Positions 30,820 through 43,277 of a stretch of 64,000 nucleotides of DNA are shown here, piece by piece. This DNA comes from Hanleya hanleyi (taxonomy: Eukaryota > Mollusca > Polyplacophora > Lepidopleurida > Hanleyidae): assembly GCA_036873755.1 (NCBI GenBank), contig JAVTVY010018829.1:16640-80639 (forward strand), written 5' to 3'. Numbering within the stretch: position 1 is the stretch's first letter; every line of letters begins with the position of its first letter. Under the pieces are notes generated by a model. It saw only the letters and a list, made by a program, of their open reading frames with translations. It made no database searches and had not been told where the DNA came from. A program made the position numbers and the translations under genes.

Positions 30820-32141
30820 CAGGGGTTATTCTTGACAAAAAAATTTCATCTACTCAATTTCTGAATTCAATAAAACTCAATTTTTTTCGCGCGCCTTCGC
30901 CGCGCTAAATAATGCCTAAAACTCAATTTTTCCCGATTTTCATCGAATGAAGTATGAAAACTCAATTTTTTCCCAATTTTCAGCGAATGAAGTGCGAAAA
31001 CTCAATTTTTAGTGCCTTTTCATCTTAGAAATAGGAAGAATCGATCATTCAGTAGTTTTAGTCCGAGCTTAATGCAGGTGTCAAGCGAACCACTCCCGGG
31101 GTTTGGTGGGACTAATGGAATTTACACATGAATGCCTGCATAAACAATGGAATCCCACCAAGCCCCACCCCCAGAAAAGACTTAATCCAGTACGGGATGG
31201 CTTTCAGAAAAATAAAAATAAAATGCGCCCTCCATCACGTTTGTTTTCACCCCCTCTACAACATTGTGTTGTTGTTGTTGCGCAGCAATACCGAACCGAC
31301 GTGTTGTGAAAATCAAAGTTCTTGTCTCGCATTTTCGATTACATAATCTATTACAAAATATATTCATGGAGACACTTTACATTTCTTGACATTTGGCAGC
31401 TCTACATATATCATCCCGCCTACTTTCACTTTCAGCGACGTGCAAATGCCTGCGTCTGACTCTCCCCATTTACTGGAGTTTATTATTGATCATCGACGAG
31501 GAGTCAACTGTATGAATATCTCCATGCATAGATCTTTATTCAGTTCTTTATTTTTCTAAGTTCAGTTTTTCAGCATTTTAAATCCCAATCCTTGACATTT
31601 CACCTGTACATTAACATCAACTCTGGAACGATATGTTCGCAACCGCAGCACCTCCATCAGTCTCAGACGAGTTCTTCTGTCTGTGGTATTCATGGCGGGA
31701 ACTGTCGTCGATAAGGTAAACACCACATGACCACACCACATCCTGGTACCCGGAGTCGGAAATCGCCAACCCCAGTTTCCCCTCATAAAGAAATACAGGC
31801 GAGGGTTCCCCACATACACCGCATGCAAAGTGGAACAAAACGTATGCTGTGCGTATAACAACAACAACGCACACATCGCTCTTCCGCCACGTGAGTGCAG
31901 TCTTTTCTTTCTTCTCGCGAGCTGTATTATCTTTGCATTTCGTTACAGAAACTCAATTTTATTGAAGGAAACTCAATTTTTTCCGAAAAATAAAATACTC
32001 AATTTTTTCATGGTATGTCCGAAAAATAAAATACTCAAGTTTTTCATGGAAAACTCAACTTCCAAAAAACCGTCAAAACTCAATTCTTATTTGTTTTTCA
32101 TCGGGGTTACCCCGATGAAAAACTGTCAAGAAAAACCCCTG
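30820..32141. mobile_element. 1.32 kb non-autonomous DNA transposon, CAGGGGTT ends, 6 bp TSD
   Basis: The left end CAGGGGTTATTCTTGACA is mirrored by TGTCAAGAAAAACCCCTG at the right. GATACA flanks both ends (30814-30819 and 32142-32147). Both sub-terminal regions carry clustered AAAACTCAATTTTT words. Frames inside (up to 113 codons) show no known domain. Confidence 0.8.
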
Positions 32142-32147
32142 GATACA

Positions 32148-33189
32148 ATATTAGTAAGGTGGTGTCCATAAAAGTATGTACAGGTTAAAGGCTATTTGCA
32201 CTCCCTGACACCCCTATTCCAAACTGACTTGTTCCCAGAACATACTACCATGGATGCTCCAAAGGGAAAGCAAACTGCGAGTTGTTTGGTTCTAGATAAA
32301 ATGATATATTGTCAAATGGTTTGGGGAGGGGCAAAAGACACTCGGTAGATCCGAGATCATGATTTGTAAGACCCTCGGGTAAACTGTTTCATCGGTTTGT
32401 TTGTTGTTTACATGAAACTGGTGTACGTGTTAACTGTGATTGGTCAAGGAGTTGATGCTTCAGACGAAAGTGGGACTAAACCTACTTTTAGAACCCCACA
32501 TATTTTGAGGTCAAAGGTGAAGGTCACTTGGATAAAAATCTCCAGTTCCAAGTTATGGATTGTTGCCAAAGTTTGAGTATACCGTGCCAGTGGGGCAAGC
32601 ACGAAGAACCCTATTTTATCTCGAGGTCAGAAGATCATAGGTCTAGTTTGCATATGCCAGAAAACCTTTAAAAAATGAAAAATCTCCTGATCTAAGTTCA
32701 AAACTTTGGGTGTACATTGTCCATTGGGTAAAAATGAACCCTATTTATTTTTAGGCCAAGGTCAACTAGGCCAGCGCAACTTTTAATACTGTTGACCAAT
32801 CACATCAACCATCCACTACATCATTTGTAATTGCATGATAAACGTGTGACAAATTGAGGAAACGGTTTGACTGGGATCACAGCTCTGTGGTAGATACTTG
32901 TATCTTATGGATTGTGAGTAATGAACAGAGTAGACATGATGATGATGATGATGATAGATAATGCAAGAGTGAGGAGGTGATGACATCGGGATAGGACTAT
33001 GGTGATGATAAGAGTAATATAGGATGATGACAATCTCTGTGATAACACAACAGGGTGTGAGAATGCAGTGAGAGAATGACGTGTGCATGAGAAAATGATG
33101 ATATGTCAGAAAGTGTAATTTCATCAGTGTGAGAGTAAAGATGATGACATTTGCATGAGAGTAATGTGATATCTGGATAGGTTGAGGTC
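32148..33189. other. No gene seen; dispersed TGAGGTCAAAGGTGAAGGTCAC repeat and (GATGAT)n tract
   Basis: Positions 32480-32790 carry TTTTGAGGTCAAAGGTGAAG and GTCAC words shared with 41195-41245. A short GATGATGAT microsatellite lies at 32937-32953. No supported gene. Confidence 0.45.
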
Positions 33190-33480
33190 ATGGACGATAT
33201 GACATGAACTAGAGATGAGGTCTTAGAGGATATGATATGAACTAGAGATTAGGTCTTAGAGGATATTATATGACCTAGAGATGAGGTCATAGAGGATATT
33301 ATATGACCTAGAGATGAGGTCTTAGAGGATATTATATGAACTAGAGATGAGGTCATAGAGGATATGATATGAACTAGAGATGAGGTCTTAGAGGATATTA
33401 TATGAACTAGAGATGAGGTCTTAGAGGATATTTTATGACCTAGAGATGAGGTCATAGAGGATATTATATGACCTAAAGTG
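33190..33480 (+). repeat. 33 bp minisatellite (about 9 units)
   Basis: The unit is GAACTAGAGATGAGGTCTTA followed by GAGGATATTATAT, with GACC/GAAC and CATAG/CTTAG variants. The unit length is divisible by three, giving a minus-strand repeat-only frame. Confidence 0.85.
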
Positions 33481-33762
33481 AATTGAGAGATTTAGAGGCA
33501 GGGGATATCAGGACAAGAGTAAAGGTGATGAGATCTGAATGAGTAAATTGTGGTAACAAGAGTAAGGTGATGGCATATGCATTGGCGATGACATTGACAT
33601 CTCTGAGAGAGTAAAGGGGAGTACTGTAATTATGATGACATCTGAGTATAAAGAGTAAGGTGATGACATCTCGGAGATGGATTAAGATTTATAATATACT
33701 AACCTGCGGGCTCAGGTGATAATGTTTTCTCTCAGGGCGATAATCCACCATATCACCCTATA

Positions 33763-34175
33763 CTGTCTGTCTGGCTTTACGATGGGATGGGATTTTCGGC
33801 AATGTATCAGAGACAGTTCTTCTCAGACGAGTGAAATTCCCCACAGTATCTATATGTAATTTGTGCATTTTTATTCTGACACTTGAATGAAATCTGTTCA
33901 GAATCGAATAAAATCTCCAATACCTCGCATGTTATTTTCAAAGCATTTTCACGTTGGGCTTGCAATGTTGTAACATTGTGACTAGGCACCATGAAAATAA
34001 CATGCGAAGTATTGGAGATTTTCTTTGATTCTGAACAGATTTCCCTCAAATTTCAGAATAAAAATGCACAAATTACATATAGATACTGTGGGGAATTTCA
34101 CTTCTCCGAGAAGAACTGCCTCCCATATATTGCCGAAAATCACATCCCATCGTAATGTGAGACAGACAGTAGACA
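33763..34175. repeat. 410 bp foldback palindrome, arms about 180 bp
   Basis: ACTGTCTGTCTGGCTTTACG at the left mirrors CGTAATGTGAGACAGACAGT at the right. Pairing continues through GATTTTCGGCAAT, CCCCACAGTATCTATATGTA and ATAACATGCGA(A/G)GTATTGGAGAT. A loop of about 45 bases separates the arms. The words TTTTCTTTGATTCTGAA recur alone near 37180. Confidence 0.85.
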
Positions 34176-34589
34176 AAGGGCTCTATGTATATAATAACAT
34201 GGAAGTAGATGTAGTGATGACAATTGGATGAGAATAATGTGATTGTGATGACTGACATCTGGGTAAGACTAATAACGTTAAGGTGATGAAATCTCTATCG
34301 TTTTAGAGATAACATTGACGATGAGATATCTCTCAGAGAATTAGAATGAGAGTATCGTGATGAGAAGATGACATGGTTCTTTGTGAAATGAGTTATTGAT
34401 CATCATGAACATGGTGTTATGGCAGCAGTGAGAAAGTGATGTGATGATACATTAATATTTGAGAGTATGGTAGTTGTATCAGTATTGGGGAGAACGTGAG
34501 AACATAAATAGACATATCTGGGAGAACTGAGACATAGAAAGATGAGTGGTGATGAGCTTGGTGATGATATCTGAGAGACAAACAGGTGA

Positions 34590-36310
34590 GAGTAAAGTGA
34601 TACTATGGTGAGAGTGAAGTGATGACATTGTGAGTGGAGCGATGACATTGTGAGTGTGAACTGATGACATGGTGAGTGTGAAGTGATGACCTGGTGAGTG
34701 TGAAGTGATGACATTGTGAGTGTGAATTGATGACTTTGTGAGTGAAGTGATGACATGGTGAGTGTGAAGTGATGGCATTGTGAGTGTGAAGTGATGACAT
34801 GGTGAGTGTGAAGTGATGACATTGTGAGTGTGAAATGATGACATTGTGAGTGAAGTGATGACATGGTGAGTGTCAAGTGGTGACATTGTGAGTGTCAAGT
34901 GATGACATGGTGAGTGTGAAGTGATGACATTGTGAGAGTGAAGTGATGACATGGTGAGTGTGAAGTGATGACATTGTGAGCGTGAAGTGATGACATTGTG
35001 AGCGTGAAGTGATGACATGGTGAGTGTGAAGTGATGACATGGTGAGTGTGAAGTGATGACATGGTGAGTGTGAAGTGATGACATGGTGAGTGTGAAGTGA
35101 TGACATGGTGAGTGTGAAGTGATGACATGGTGAGAGTGAAGTAATGACATTGTGAGTGTGAAGTGATGACATGGTGAGAGTGAAGTAATGACATTGGGGG
35201 AGTGAAGTGATGACATCTTGAGAATAAAGTGATGACATCGTGAGAGTGAAGTGATGGTGAGAGTAAAGAGATGAGCTAGGTGAGAGTATGGTGACGACAT
35301 GGTGAGAGTGAGGTTATGACATGGTGAGAGTGAAGTGATGACATAGTGAGGGTGAAGTGATGACATAGTGAAAGGGGAATGATGACAGGGTGAGAGTGAA
35401 GTGATGACATGGTGAGAGTGAAGTGATAACCTAGTGAGAGTGAGGTGATGACTTGGTGAGAGTGATTACATTGTGAGAGTGAAGTGATGACATGGTGCGA
35501 GTGAGGTGATGGCATGGTGAGTGTGAAGTGATGACATTGTGATCGTGAAGTGATGACATTGTGTGAAGTGATGACATGGTGAGTGTGAAGTGATGACATT
35601 GTGAGTGTGAAGTGATGACATGGTGAGTGTGAAGTGATGACATGGTGAGAGTGAAGTAATGACATTGTAAGTGTGAAGTGATGACATGGTGAGAGTGAAG
35701 TAATGACATTGTGAGAGTGAAGTGATGACATCTTGAGAATAAAGTGATGACATCGTGAGAGTGAAGTGATGGTGAGAGTAAAGAGATGAAACTAGGTGAG
35801 AGTATGGTGACGACATGGTGAGAATGAAGTGGTGACATGGTGGGAGTGAGGTTATGATATGGTGAGAATGAAGTGGTGACATAGTGAGGGTGAAGTGATG
35901 ACATAGTGAAAGGGGAATGATGACATGGTGAGAGTGAAGTGATGACATGGTGAGAGTGAAGTGATAACCTAGTGAGAGTGAGGTGATGACTTGGTGAGAG
36001 TGATTACATTGTGAGAGTGAAGTGATGACATGGTGTGAGTGAAGTGATGACATGGTGAGAGTGAAGTGATGACATTGTGAGTGGAGTGATGACATTGTGA
36101 GAGTGAAGAGATGACATGGTGAGAATAAAGTGATAGTGAGGTGATGACATAATGAGTGTACGGTGATGACATGGTGAGAATGAGGTGGTGACATAATGAG
36201 TGTACGGTGATGACATGGTGAGAGCGAGGTGATAACATGGTGAGAGTGAAGTGATGACATGGTAAGATTAAAGTGATGAAATACTGAGAGTAAGGTGATG
36301 ACATCTGTAT
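34590..36310 (+). repeat. 22 bp minisatellite (about 75 units)
   Basis: The unit is GTGATGACATGGTGAGTGTG followed by AA, with TTGTGAG and GAGAGTG variants. Twenty-two bases is not a multiple of three, and on the minus strand the unit has no stop in any frame. Three overlapping minus-strand frames of up to 295 codons therefore result, all repeating MSSLHTHHVITSHSPC-like text. A block of about 500 bp (35180-35460) is repeated as 35690-36000, a higher-order duplication. I see no evidence of a gene. Confidence 0.9.
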
Positions 36311-36839
36311 GAATAATAGTGATATGAGATGAGGAAATCTGGAGAGACAGAGAAAGGGACAGAGAGAGAGAAGGGTGAATCTATCAGAGCAAGAGAAGTT
36401 GACATCTAGATAACAGTATGGTGATAATAAGAGAATGCTGAAGACTCGGTAAGAATAGCCGTAGTTTCCTCAGTGTGAGAGTAAGACAATCGGATGATGA
36501 CATGTCGGTGAGTGTGAGGGTGTGATGATGATGATATCAGTATTAAGGATGAGAAAGTAGAGATTATTCCTGACCTTACCTGATCTGTGAATACAATAAG
36601 AGGTGGATGGCTCACATGGCAGCAAAGTGTATAGATAATGAAATAATCCATTATGACTTAGTAGTACTGTAGAGAGTGAAGAACTGCAGTGTGTAATGTA
36701 GTTTCCTGTTCGTGACGTTTTTCGCCATATCGTCGCTCATTATTCTCGTAGCAACTATTTTGACTTTGCACAGGTCCTAGACTAAATTCGTGCATTATTA
36801 TTCAAAAATTACAAGAGAATCTGTCAAAAGATGGTCAAA

Positions 36840-37050
36840 CCCCCCGCTCCTCATCGCTAGCCTCACACTGCTTAACTGGCACAGGTTCGAGCCCCGCCGA
36901 GCCCCTCCAGTGCATATGTGAAGTGTGAAAGTTTGCCAGTTCCTTTCTGATGGGCGATGGATCTCTCCGGGTACTTCGGCTTCATCCACCATTCAAACTG
37001 GCTGTCACCATATGAGTGAAATAACCTTGAGTGTGACATTAAATCAAATT
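36840..37050 (+). mobile_element. tRNA-derived SINE
   Basis: A perfect pol III B box, GGTTCGAGCCC, lies at about 36883-36893, with a plausible A-box region before it. The body contains TCTCTCCGGGTACTTCGGCT and CACCATATGAGTGAAATAAC, then GTGTGACATTAAATC. The TCTCCGGGTAC block is a conserved element of many invertebrate SINEs (from memory). It is flanked by a CCCCCCACCCC run. Confidence 0.65.
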
Positions 37051-39100
37051 TTTCCCCCCACCCCACTGCTCCTCCATGGTATTTTACCATTTAAGTTGCT
37101 CTGTCAGCTCATATGCCGATGCAGGTTGATGTCATTGGCCTCTGCAATAACATGGAAGGACAGGTCAATGTATTGGCAATTTTCTTTGATTCTGAATTGA
37201 ATTATTAGAAATTTGGGGATGTAAATACTGAATTTGTTCGGCTGGTGCGTACAATGTAAATGTTCTATTACTGTAAGAATAATTGACGCTGATATAATCG
37301 AAAATGTCACGAATGAGACTTGTTACACGATGTAGACGTGTTTTCTGGGTGTGTTACCATTTAACCTCTTAGTCATTTAAGTTCTCAAGAGTGTTATCTC
37401 ATACTTTAGTAACAGTGCATGTATTAGTAGACTGTCCAAACTGAACTGTTTGCAGACTGAATTCTCACTTCCACTGGACTGGCATATAAAACTGAATTGT
37501 CACTGCCTATTTACATGTAAATAATGATTTGCCACGTGTGACAGTCATATCCTGCATAGCTGAATTTTTACGAAGTTTTGCGACTATGTATTATCAGTTA
37601 TCTGTAAGGTCAATCATACATCGGTGTATTTTTGTGATATTTGTGCATGATGTGTAGAAAATGAGAATTTTACAACTATACATGTATGTATTATCATCGG
37701 TCATTTTTCTTGTGTATAGGCATTTTTCAGTTTCACCAGTAATAATCGATTGTCAATTGATCACACAACAGCGGACATTTTGTGTTTTTATTCTTCTTTA
37801 CAAAATTCATGAAAATGAGGAAATTTCCAAAGAAAATCATCAAAACTTCTGAGTTACAGATGTCCGAATCAAGCAGTCAGCTTGTCTGCAAAAGTGGGTC
37901 AACATCCAATATATTGTAAAACAATGAAATATTGGCCAGATTCAATTTCTTAACATTTTTCCTGGACATTTTGAAATAAAACTGCATGAAGCATGTCTGG
38001 GTCTTGAGAGAAAAATCAGTGCCGAAATAGTGAGGAAAATGTGAATTTGTTTTCAGTGATATGCAATATTATTCACTGGCCGAGTGAGAAAAAGCCTGGG
38101 AAGATGCCTTCATATATATGGTTGTGTAAATGCTTGAGAGCAGCGATTTAAATTGTTACTGTACATAATGTGTAACAATGCAATTGCAGTGTGGATGTAT
38201 GTGGTTGAAAATTAAGTGGGGTTTGGTTACAAAAAGTTATTTCCCTAATATACTGTAAATTTATTCAACAGTGTATATTATATATATCTGGATTGTAGTT
38301 TGTATCAAGCTGGGACTGTTTTATTTATAAACTTTTTCAAATTCAAAGTGAACGAATTTTGTAGACCCAACCTTTTCTTTTGCTTTTTTTTTTAATATTT
38401 GGATACAGTCATTCGAGAATTATTACTATTAGGCCTTAATTGCTATGGGAATGTATTGAATCTTATTTTGGTCATCACAGCCAATGCCAGGTCTTCTTAC
38501 TATTTATTATCATTTCAGATTTTGTACTGCTCGTTACACTTACAGTAACTGTACTTATTGATTTGATGTGGAATATTCACGCTTAACAGATGAGTAAAAT
38601 GGCAATCACAGGATGCATGTACATGTAATCTCCAGATTGTTCACAATTGAATTCATTATGCGGGATTGATTATTTCAGTATTAAAATTCATTAAAATGAC
38701 AATCGAAAATACTGTTTTCATTTTCATCATAGTAAGGCTTCTGAGATGAGATTTTGTACTCGGCTGGCCGCCTTGCTCCATTCTCAGAGTTTTTCAAGAG
38801 TTTGTAATTGTTGGTGTCAACACCCTCTATGTTGGGTCAAAAAACGCTGTCTTTATTGGTTTTGATTGACAAAGGAACTGTTTATCTACATACATGTAGG
38901 CCTACATGTAAGGGAGAGTTGGAAAATGCATCCAGTATAATATGGAAGAATGAACAAGTTAGCTGTTCATCGTTTGCTATTCACTCATGAAAATATGGAC
39001 GAAAATTGGGAAATTGCAACCTTTCATTTCACCTTTAATTGTAGCAAACTTGACACAAATGTGATAATATACAATTATTGCATGTTATAGAGTGGGACAT
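37051..39100. other. No gene seen
   Basis: About 2 kb of AT-rich intronic sequence without recognisable genes or repeats, apart from TTTTCTTTGATTCTGAA near 37180, shared with the palindrome at 33763. Confidence 0.45.
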
Positions 39101-39102
39101 CA

Positions 39103-39179
39103 CGATTTGTCAGCTCTCGACAAGTGATGTACAGTGCACAGTGCGAGTTGTACATCACTTGTAGAGGGCTGACAAATCA
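39103..39179. repeat. Perfect-type hairpin, arms about 30 bp
   Basis: GATTTGTCAGC(T)CTC followed by ACAAGTGATGTACA pairs with TGTACATCACTTGT and GGCTGACAAATC across a loop of about 13 bases. It abuts the inverted-repeat element that starts at 39184. Confidence 0.7.
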
Positions 39180-39183
39180 TATT

Positions 39184-40152
39184 ATTATACCTCATGTAAA
39201 TTCGTAAAGTTTTCATTGGTTGACAGCCTGTCACGTGTCATTCTACAAATCGTGATGTTCAGTGATGATGCAGTCATATCTTGCCTAACCGTTGAATAAA
39301 TGTCATGTACCACGGCAGAGCGTTGTACATGACAAATTATTCCACGGCGACATCTGCCGGACCAAGAGTTGCCTTCCATAGTGCGCTCGCCAACGTACTC
39401 CCCGAAAGTCGACCTGATGTGTATACGTCGGCCCGTTGGTGATAGAAATTAGTGAATGTGATTTGGTAATTGACTGAAATAAATTTGGCATCTTTTAAAA
39501 AGGTACGTAAGATCACCGCAAATGTTAGTCATCCAAATTATGCGATTGAGTCGACAAACAAACTGAGATCGAACAGTTGAAATCAACAACGGTCGCGTAG
39601 TGTTGAACGTGATATGCTTATTTCACCGTACCATCCTCATTCACATGATTATAAAGTCCCCATTTTATTCAAATAGGACATTCGGTATAATAAAACAAGT
39701 ATTGCATATATAACATGCAATAATTGTATAATGTCCCACTCTATAACATGCAATAGTTGTTTTATTATACCGATGTTTTATTTTTGGTGCATATGGTAAC
39801 AGTAATTCCAGTTCTGTATCTGTCATAATTTTGAAACGCTCCCATTTGCCAGCGACATCCTTAGTCGAAACAGTTTCGATGCGACAGAGCATCCGCACTG
39901 GCAGATGACCTGAATCGGCCTGTCACCATGGGTACGCTGGACCTGAGAAACAAATGGGAGGCTAATCCTGGCTGGACCAGCTGATGTTGCCGTGGAACAA
40001 ATGTCATGTTCAACGCTCTGCCGTGGTACATGACATTTATTCAATGGTAAGGCAAGATATGACTGCATCATCACTGAATATCACGATTTGTAGAATGACA
40101 TGTGACAGGCTGTGAACCAATGAAAACATTACAAATTTACATGAGGTATAAT
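39184..40152. mobile_element. 970 bp element with about 175 bp terminal inverted repeats
   Basis: ATTATACCTCATGTAAATT at the left is mirrored by ATTTACATGAGGTATAAT at the right. The arms stay paired through ACAGCCTGTCACGTGTCATT, AATCGTGAT, GCAGTCATATCTTGCC and TACCACGGCAGAGCG to about 39360 and 39978. The interior has a second inverted pair around CCCACTCTATAACATGCAAT, also found inverted just outside at 39076-39097. No transposase. Confidence 0.8.
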
Positions 40153-41280
40153 AAATATACTTGTATTTCATTCATTCACCTTGTATGCAATACACAAGTA
40201 TCAGTCTTCCACAAGTGTCACTGATGTCATCTGCACAGTCCAGGTAATCCCTAAATCCTCGAAGAGGGTTTACCGGGACCTTTTTGGTGATTCGGATGAG
40301 TTCTCGAGTCGTTGCGTCTATTGCACAATCTCGTACATTTCATCCCTGGTGGTAATTTTGAATTGCCGCGTTGGTATCTGAAGCCTGCGCTTTTCACTTT
40401 GACACCCAATGTCGATTTCAGCCTAACTTCAAAGGTAGTCTGGCCGGCGATGAAATTCAAACCAGTCAAAACTCAAACCTCCCTGCGGATTGGCCTGATG
40501 AGCTGCTTCAGCGCGCTTACTCATTGGTTCGGTTCAGCGGAGACCCCTCCAGCTATTTATATCCAGAACTGCTATCGGTAACTAACCAAGCCAGTGTATC
40601 GATCGTAACCTATCGATTGATACACTGGCTCGCGAGGATGCACTGATGTATGTATTCGTATGTCGGGGAACCAGTCAGGACACCTACCTGTATAGTCAAT
40701 CTTCGCTTCTGTCACCTTTTGGATTCAACAGTCAACACACAAACTTTCTCAGCAACCTTGGCGAAACTGAAGATAGACTGACTGCTGGTGATAAATTGGG
40801 ACTCACTGCCATTACTGCACAGCAAAATGACATAAATGAGTCAGAATGACGACAACCCCAGCTACTACGGAATAGGAAATTATTTATAATGATGGCTTGT
40901 GGAATGAAAATAAAGATGCATTGTTACAATATAAGAAATAAGAGAATATTCCCGCATGCTGCAAATGGGAATGCCAGTTTTATGCACTTGCTGCATTACA
41001 TTCCTGTGCTCTTTGAAGTTGGCAGCGCACTGGGTCGCATCACACTACATGTGTACATGTCAACGGAATGGATGTCTTCCTTGTGAAAGTCATGCCATGG
41101 TGTGTCTTTTTATATGCCCGTCAAAGATTTGGATTGGTACCAAACTTTGTGTATACATGTAGGCCTACCTCATTCATCAGGGTAAAGAGGAACCCTATTT
41201 ATTTTGAGGTCAAATGTCAAGGTCACATTGACCGAAAATCAGTAAATCATTGAAAATTGTTATGTTTATGCTACATGTCA
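40153..41280. other. No confirmed gene
   Basis: Several short overlapping frames occur at 40180-40650 with somewhat higher GC, but none has a recognisable domain or splice sites. A hairpin pairs GCCAGTGTATCGATCG with CGATTGATACACTGGC (40590-40631). Confidence 0.4.
41195..41245. repeat. Dispersed GAGGTCAAATGTCAAGGTCAC repeat
   Basis: Shares CCCTATTTATTTTGAGGTCA-type wording with 32500-32770 and, inverted, with 50215-50580. It contains the TCAAGGTCA half-site. Confidence 0.5.
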
Positions 41281-41491
41281 CAGGGCTTCGTGTTTAGAAT
41301 TATTGCGCGAGCTAAAAATAGCTCGCATCAAAATATTTAGGAGAGAGTATTTAAAAGTCAGGCGAGTGATTGCAATATAATACAATATAAAATGTGACAG
41401 TTTACATGAGGTAAAATCACTCTCGTGGCATGAATTTACGTGAGTGTTTGCGTGCAGGTGAGCTATCACTCGCGCTAAACACGAAGCCATG
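41281..41491. mobile_element. 211 bp MITE, CAGGGCTTCGTGTTTAG ends
   Basis: CAGGGCTTCGTGTTTAG at the left is mirrored by CTAAACACGAAGCCATG at the right with one mismatch. No clear target duplication. Confidence 0.7.
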
Positions 41492-41605
41492 ATTTCACAG
41501 ATGTGCATTGTGATGGTGAAGACGAAGCCTTCTTATCCCTCTGTCAATTTTGGTCAAAGGGTATAATCTTGGTGCATCCGTCCCTCTGTCCATCTTGCTT
41601 GTTAA

Positions 41606-42943
41606 AGGAATAGACAACATTGGGCAAACGTACACTGCGACTGAAAGAACAATCCAAACAGTGCCCAAAAATATTTTTTCCCTATTTTTGAGATTCTTTC
41701 TAATGAAGAAAAATACTCCCAAACATTGTGGAAATGACCAGATGTGTTGAATGAAGGGAGCCACCATCTTTATGGTTTAACCAATGAGCGGCCGAGTGAT
41801 ATTCACGTGACAACTAGCTCATGACGTCAATGGGCCGCTCTGCTGTTAGAGAGCAAACATGGCAGCAAGTGATTTTCAACTTTTTCCAAGGGTCGCCTTG
41901 CATTTCCGAGAGTTTTAACCTGACTGATGACTGGGCCAAACCATGCTTTCATCTGCGCTGCTTGGGAGCAGTGTCGAGGGATACAACGTAGTGTCAGGCA
42001 TGTTCGAGCCCATTGAAGACGATCTACCGTAGAAATCGATCGAGGATGCATGTACCGTAGATGCCGGCCGTACGCGGATTTCATTTAATCGGCTCTGCTG
42101 TGAGATGTCCTGTTAGGAAACGATCAGATGAGCACATGTGCAAGTGCTGACATTAGCTGACAAGGATTTATTCCATAAACATTCTCAGGTAAATTTTCTC
42201 GCACGCTAGATATTTGGGTGGGTGTTTAACGGCCGTGTCATGCTAGACAGTTTCTTTCGGTAACAGTTCAACGGTGAGAGAAATCTCGGACAATCTTTTC
42301 CCGGGGTAACGGCCCTCCAGCTGAGGCAGATTTAGTTTCGTTTTCTGGCTGAGTGCCGATCTTTATTGAGGCTCGATTCTCTGAATTGGTAACACAGAAA
42401 TCAGAATCATTCACATTCTCGGTTATACATTAAACAATCTCAGTGAGTTTTACTGCCGAATTTTGTTGACGCATGTTGGCGTAGTCACCAGCTGTAAAGT
42501 ATTGGCCTGTAACGGAAGCATATTTTATCAGACAACTCGATGATGTGTTTCATTGACACTTTGACAGTCTAGACTGGCCGACAGATCAAACCCGATTTCT
42601 CAACAACAAGGATAAGATCATTGTTATTGTACAAACATCAGCCGGTATTTACAGGGTGCAGAATACAAGAATGTATAGCCACACCTGCTGGCCTATCGGG
42701 CTGCGATTATTCCAGTGCATGGCAAACTGTGCGTTTCCGCCCAGTTCACTGCAGTGTTCTGCGGCCCGGTGACGTCACTAAACTTGCCGTAATGGCGGCG
42801 CCCTTACAAGCGGCAGAATTTGTCATTAACGGCTTTCTTACTCGGTTGGAAAAAGTTGCAAAATTGAAATAAAAATCGTTTTGGGCACTCCTGGAATTGT
42901 TCTTTTATTTGCAATATACGTTTATCAAAGGTTGTCTATTCCT
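41606..42943. mobile_element. 1.34 kb non-autonomous element with TTAA target sites
   Basis: AGGAATAGACAACATTGGGC at the left matches the inverted right end AGGAATAGACAACCTTTGAT. Pairing continues imperfectly for about 90 bp through AAAAGAACAAT and AGTGCCCAAAA. TTAA flanks both ends (41602-41605 and 42944-42947). TTAA duplications are typical of piggyBac and Kolobok elements, but the termini do not clearly match either, and no transposase is present. Confidence 0.8.
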
Positions 42944-43115
42944 TTAACACAATATCATTTGAAGGATTATTGTCCGGCTTCACAAACACAACTGGTGATG
43001 GGTCAGAAGTCTATTTACGGTGACTGTACCTATTTTATCAAGATCAAATTCTAGAATTGGTGATATCTATTAGAGGATTACATCCAAGCTCTCTAATTCC
43101 TACGAAGTAGGCTAC

Positions 43116-43277
43116 AGATCGCAAATTGTCCGGTAATGAGTCAGTCAGTCCATTCGAGTCCTTTCGTCGGCAAAATAAGGAGAACCGTTGACATTATTAG
43201 AACCTTGATTTTTGGCATGAACGTGCATTAGGGCATTGTTACCAGCAAGTTCTGAGTTGACCGAATTCTGATTAAAA
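43116..43277. repeat. Dispersed repeat copy A2
   Basis: Matches 11870-12020: CAAATTGTCCGGTA, GAGTCCTTTCGTCGGC and TGTTACCAGCAAGTTCTGAG. It is preceded by a GGTGACTGTACCTATTTTATC fragment of the 10280 array, as in the region before 11870, so the two repeats travel together. Confidence 0.75.

Noticed and set aside
32816..33191. His/Ser-rich minus frames as a metal-binding protein
   Set aside because: They follow GATGAT microsatellite and GTGATG-rich low-complexity DNA.
34479..35366. 295-codon minus-strand frame of HTHHVITSHSPC repeats as a gene
   Set aside because: Equivalent frames exist in all three phases because the 22 bp unit lacks stops; this is a property of the repeat, not coding.
20830..36310. 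CRISPR array
   Set aside because: Repeats are contiguous or nearly so, with no unique spacers of constant length and no cas genes; the genome is eukaryotic.
40181..40650. Overlapping short frames in a slightly GC-richer segment as a gene
   Set aside because: Several strands and phases are open at once, no domain is recognisable and no splice sites fit.
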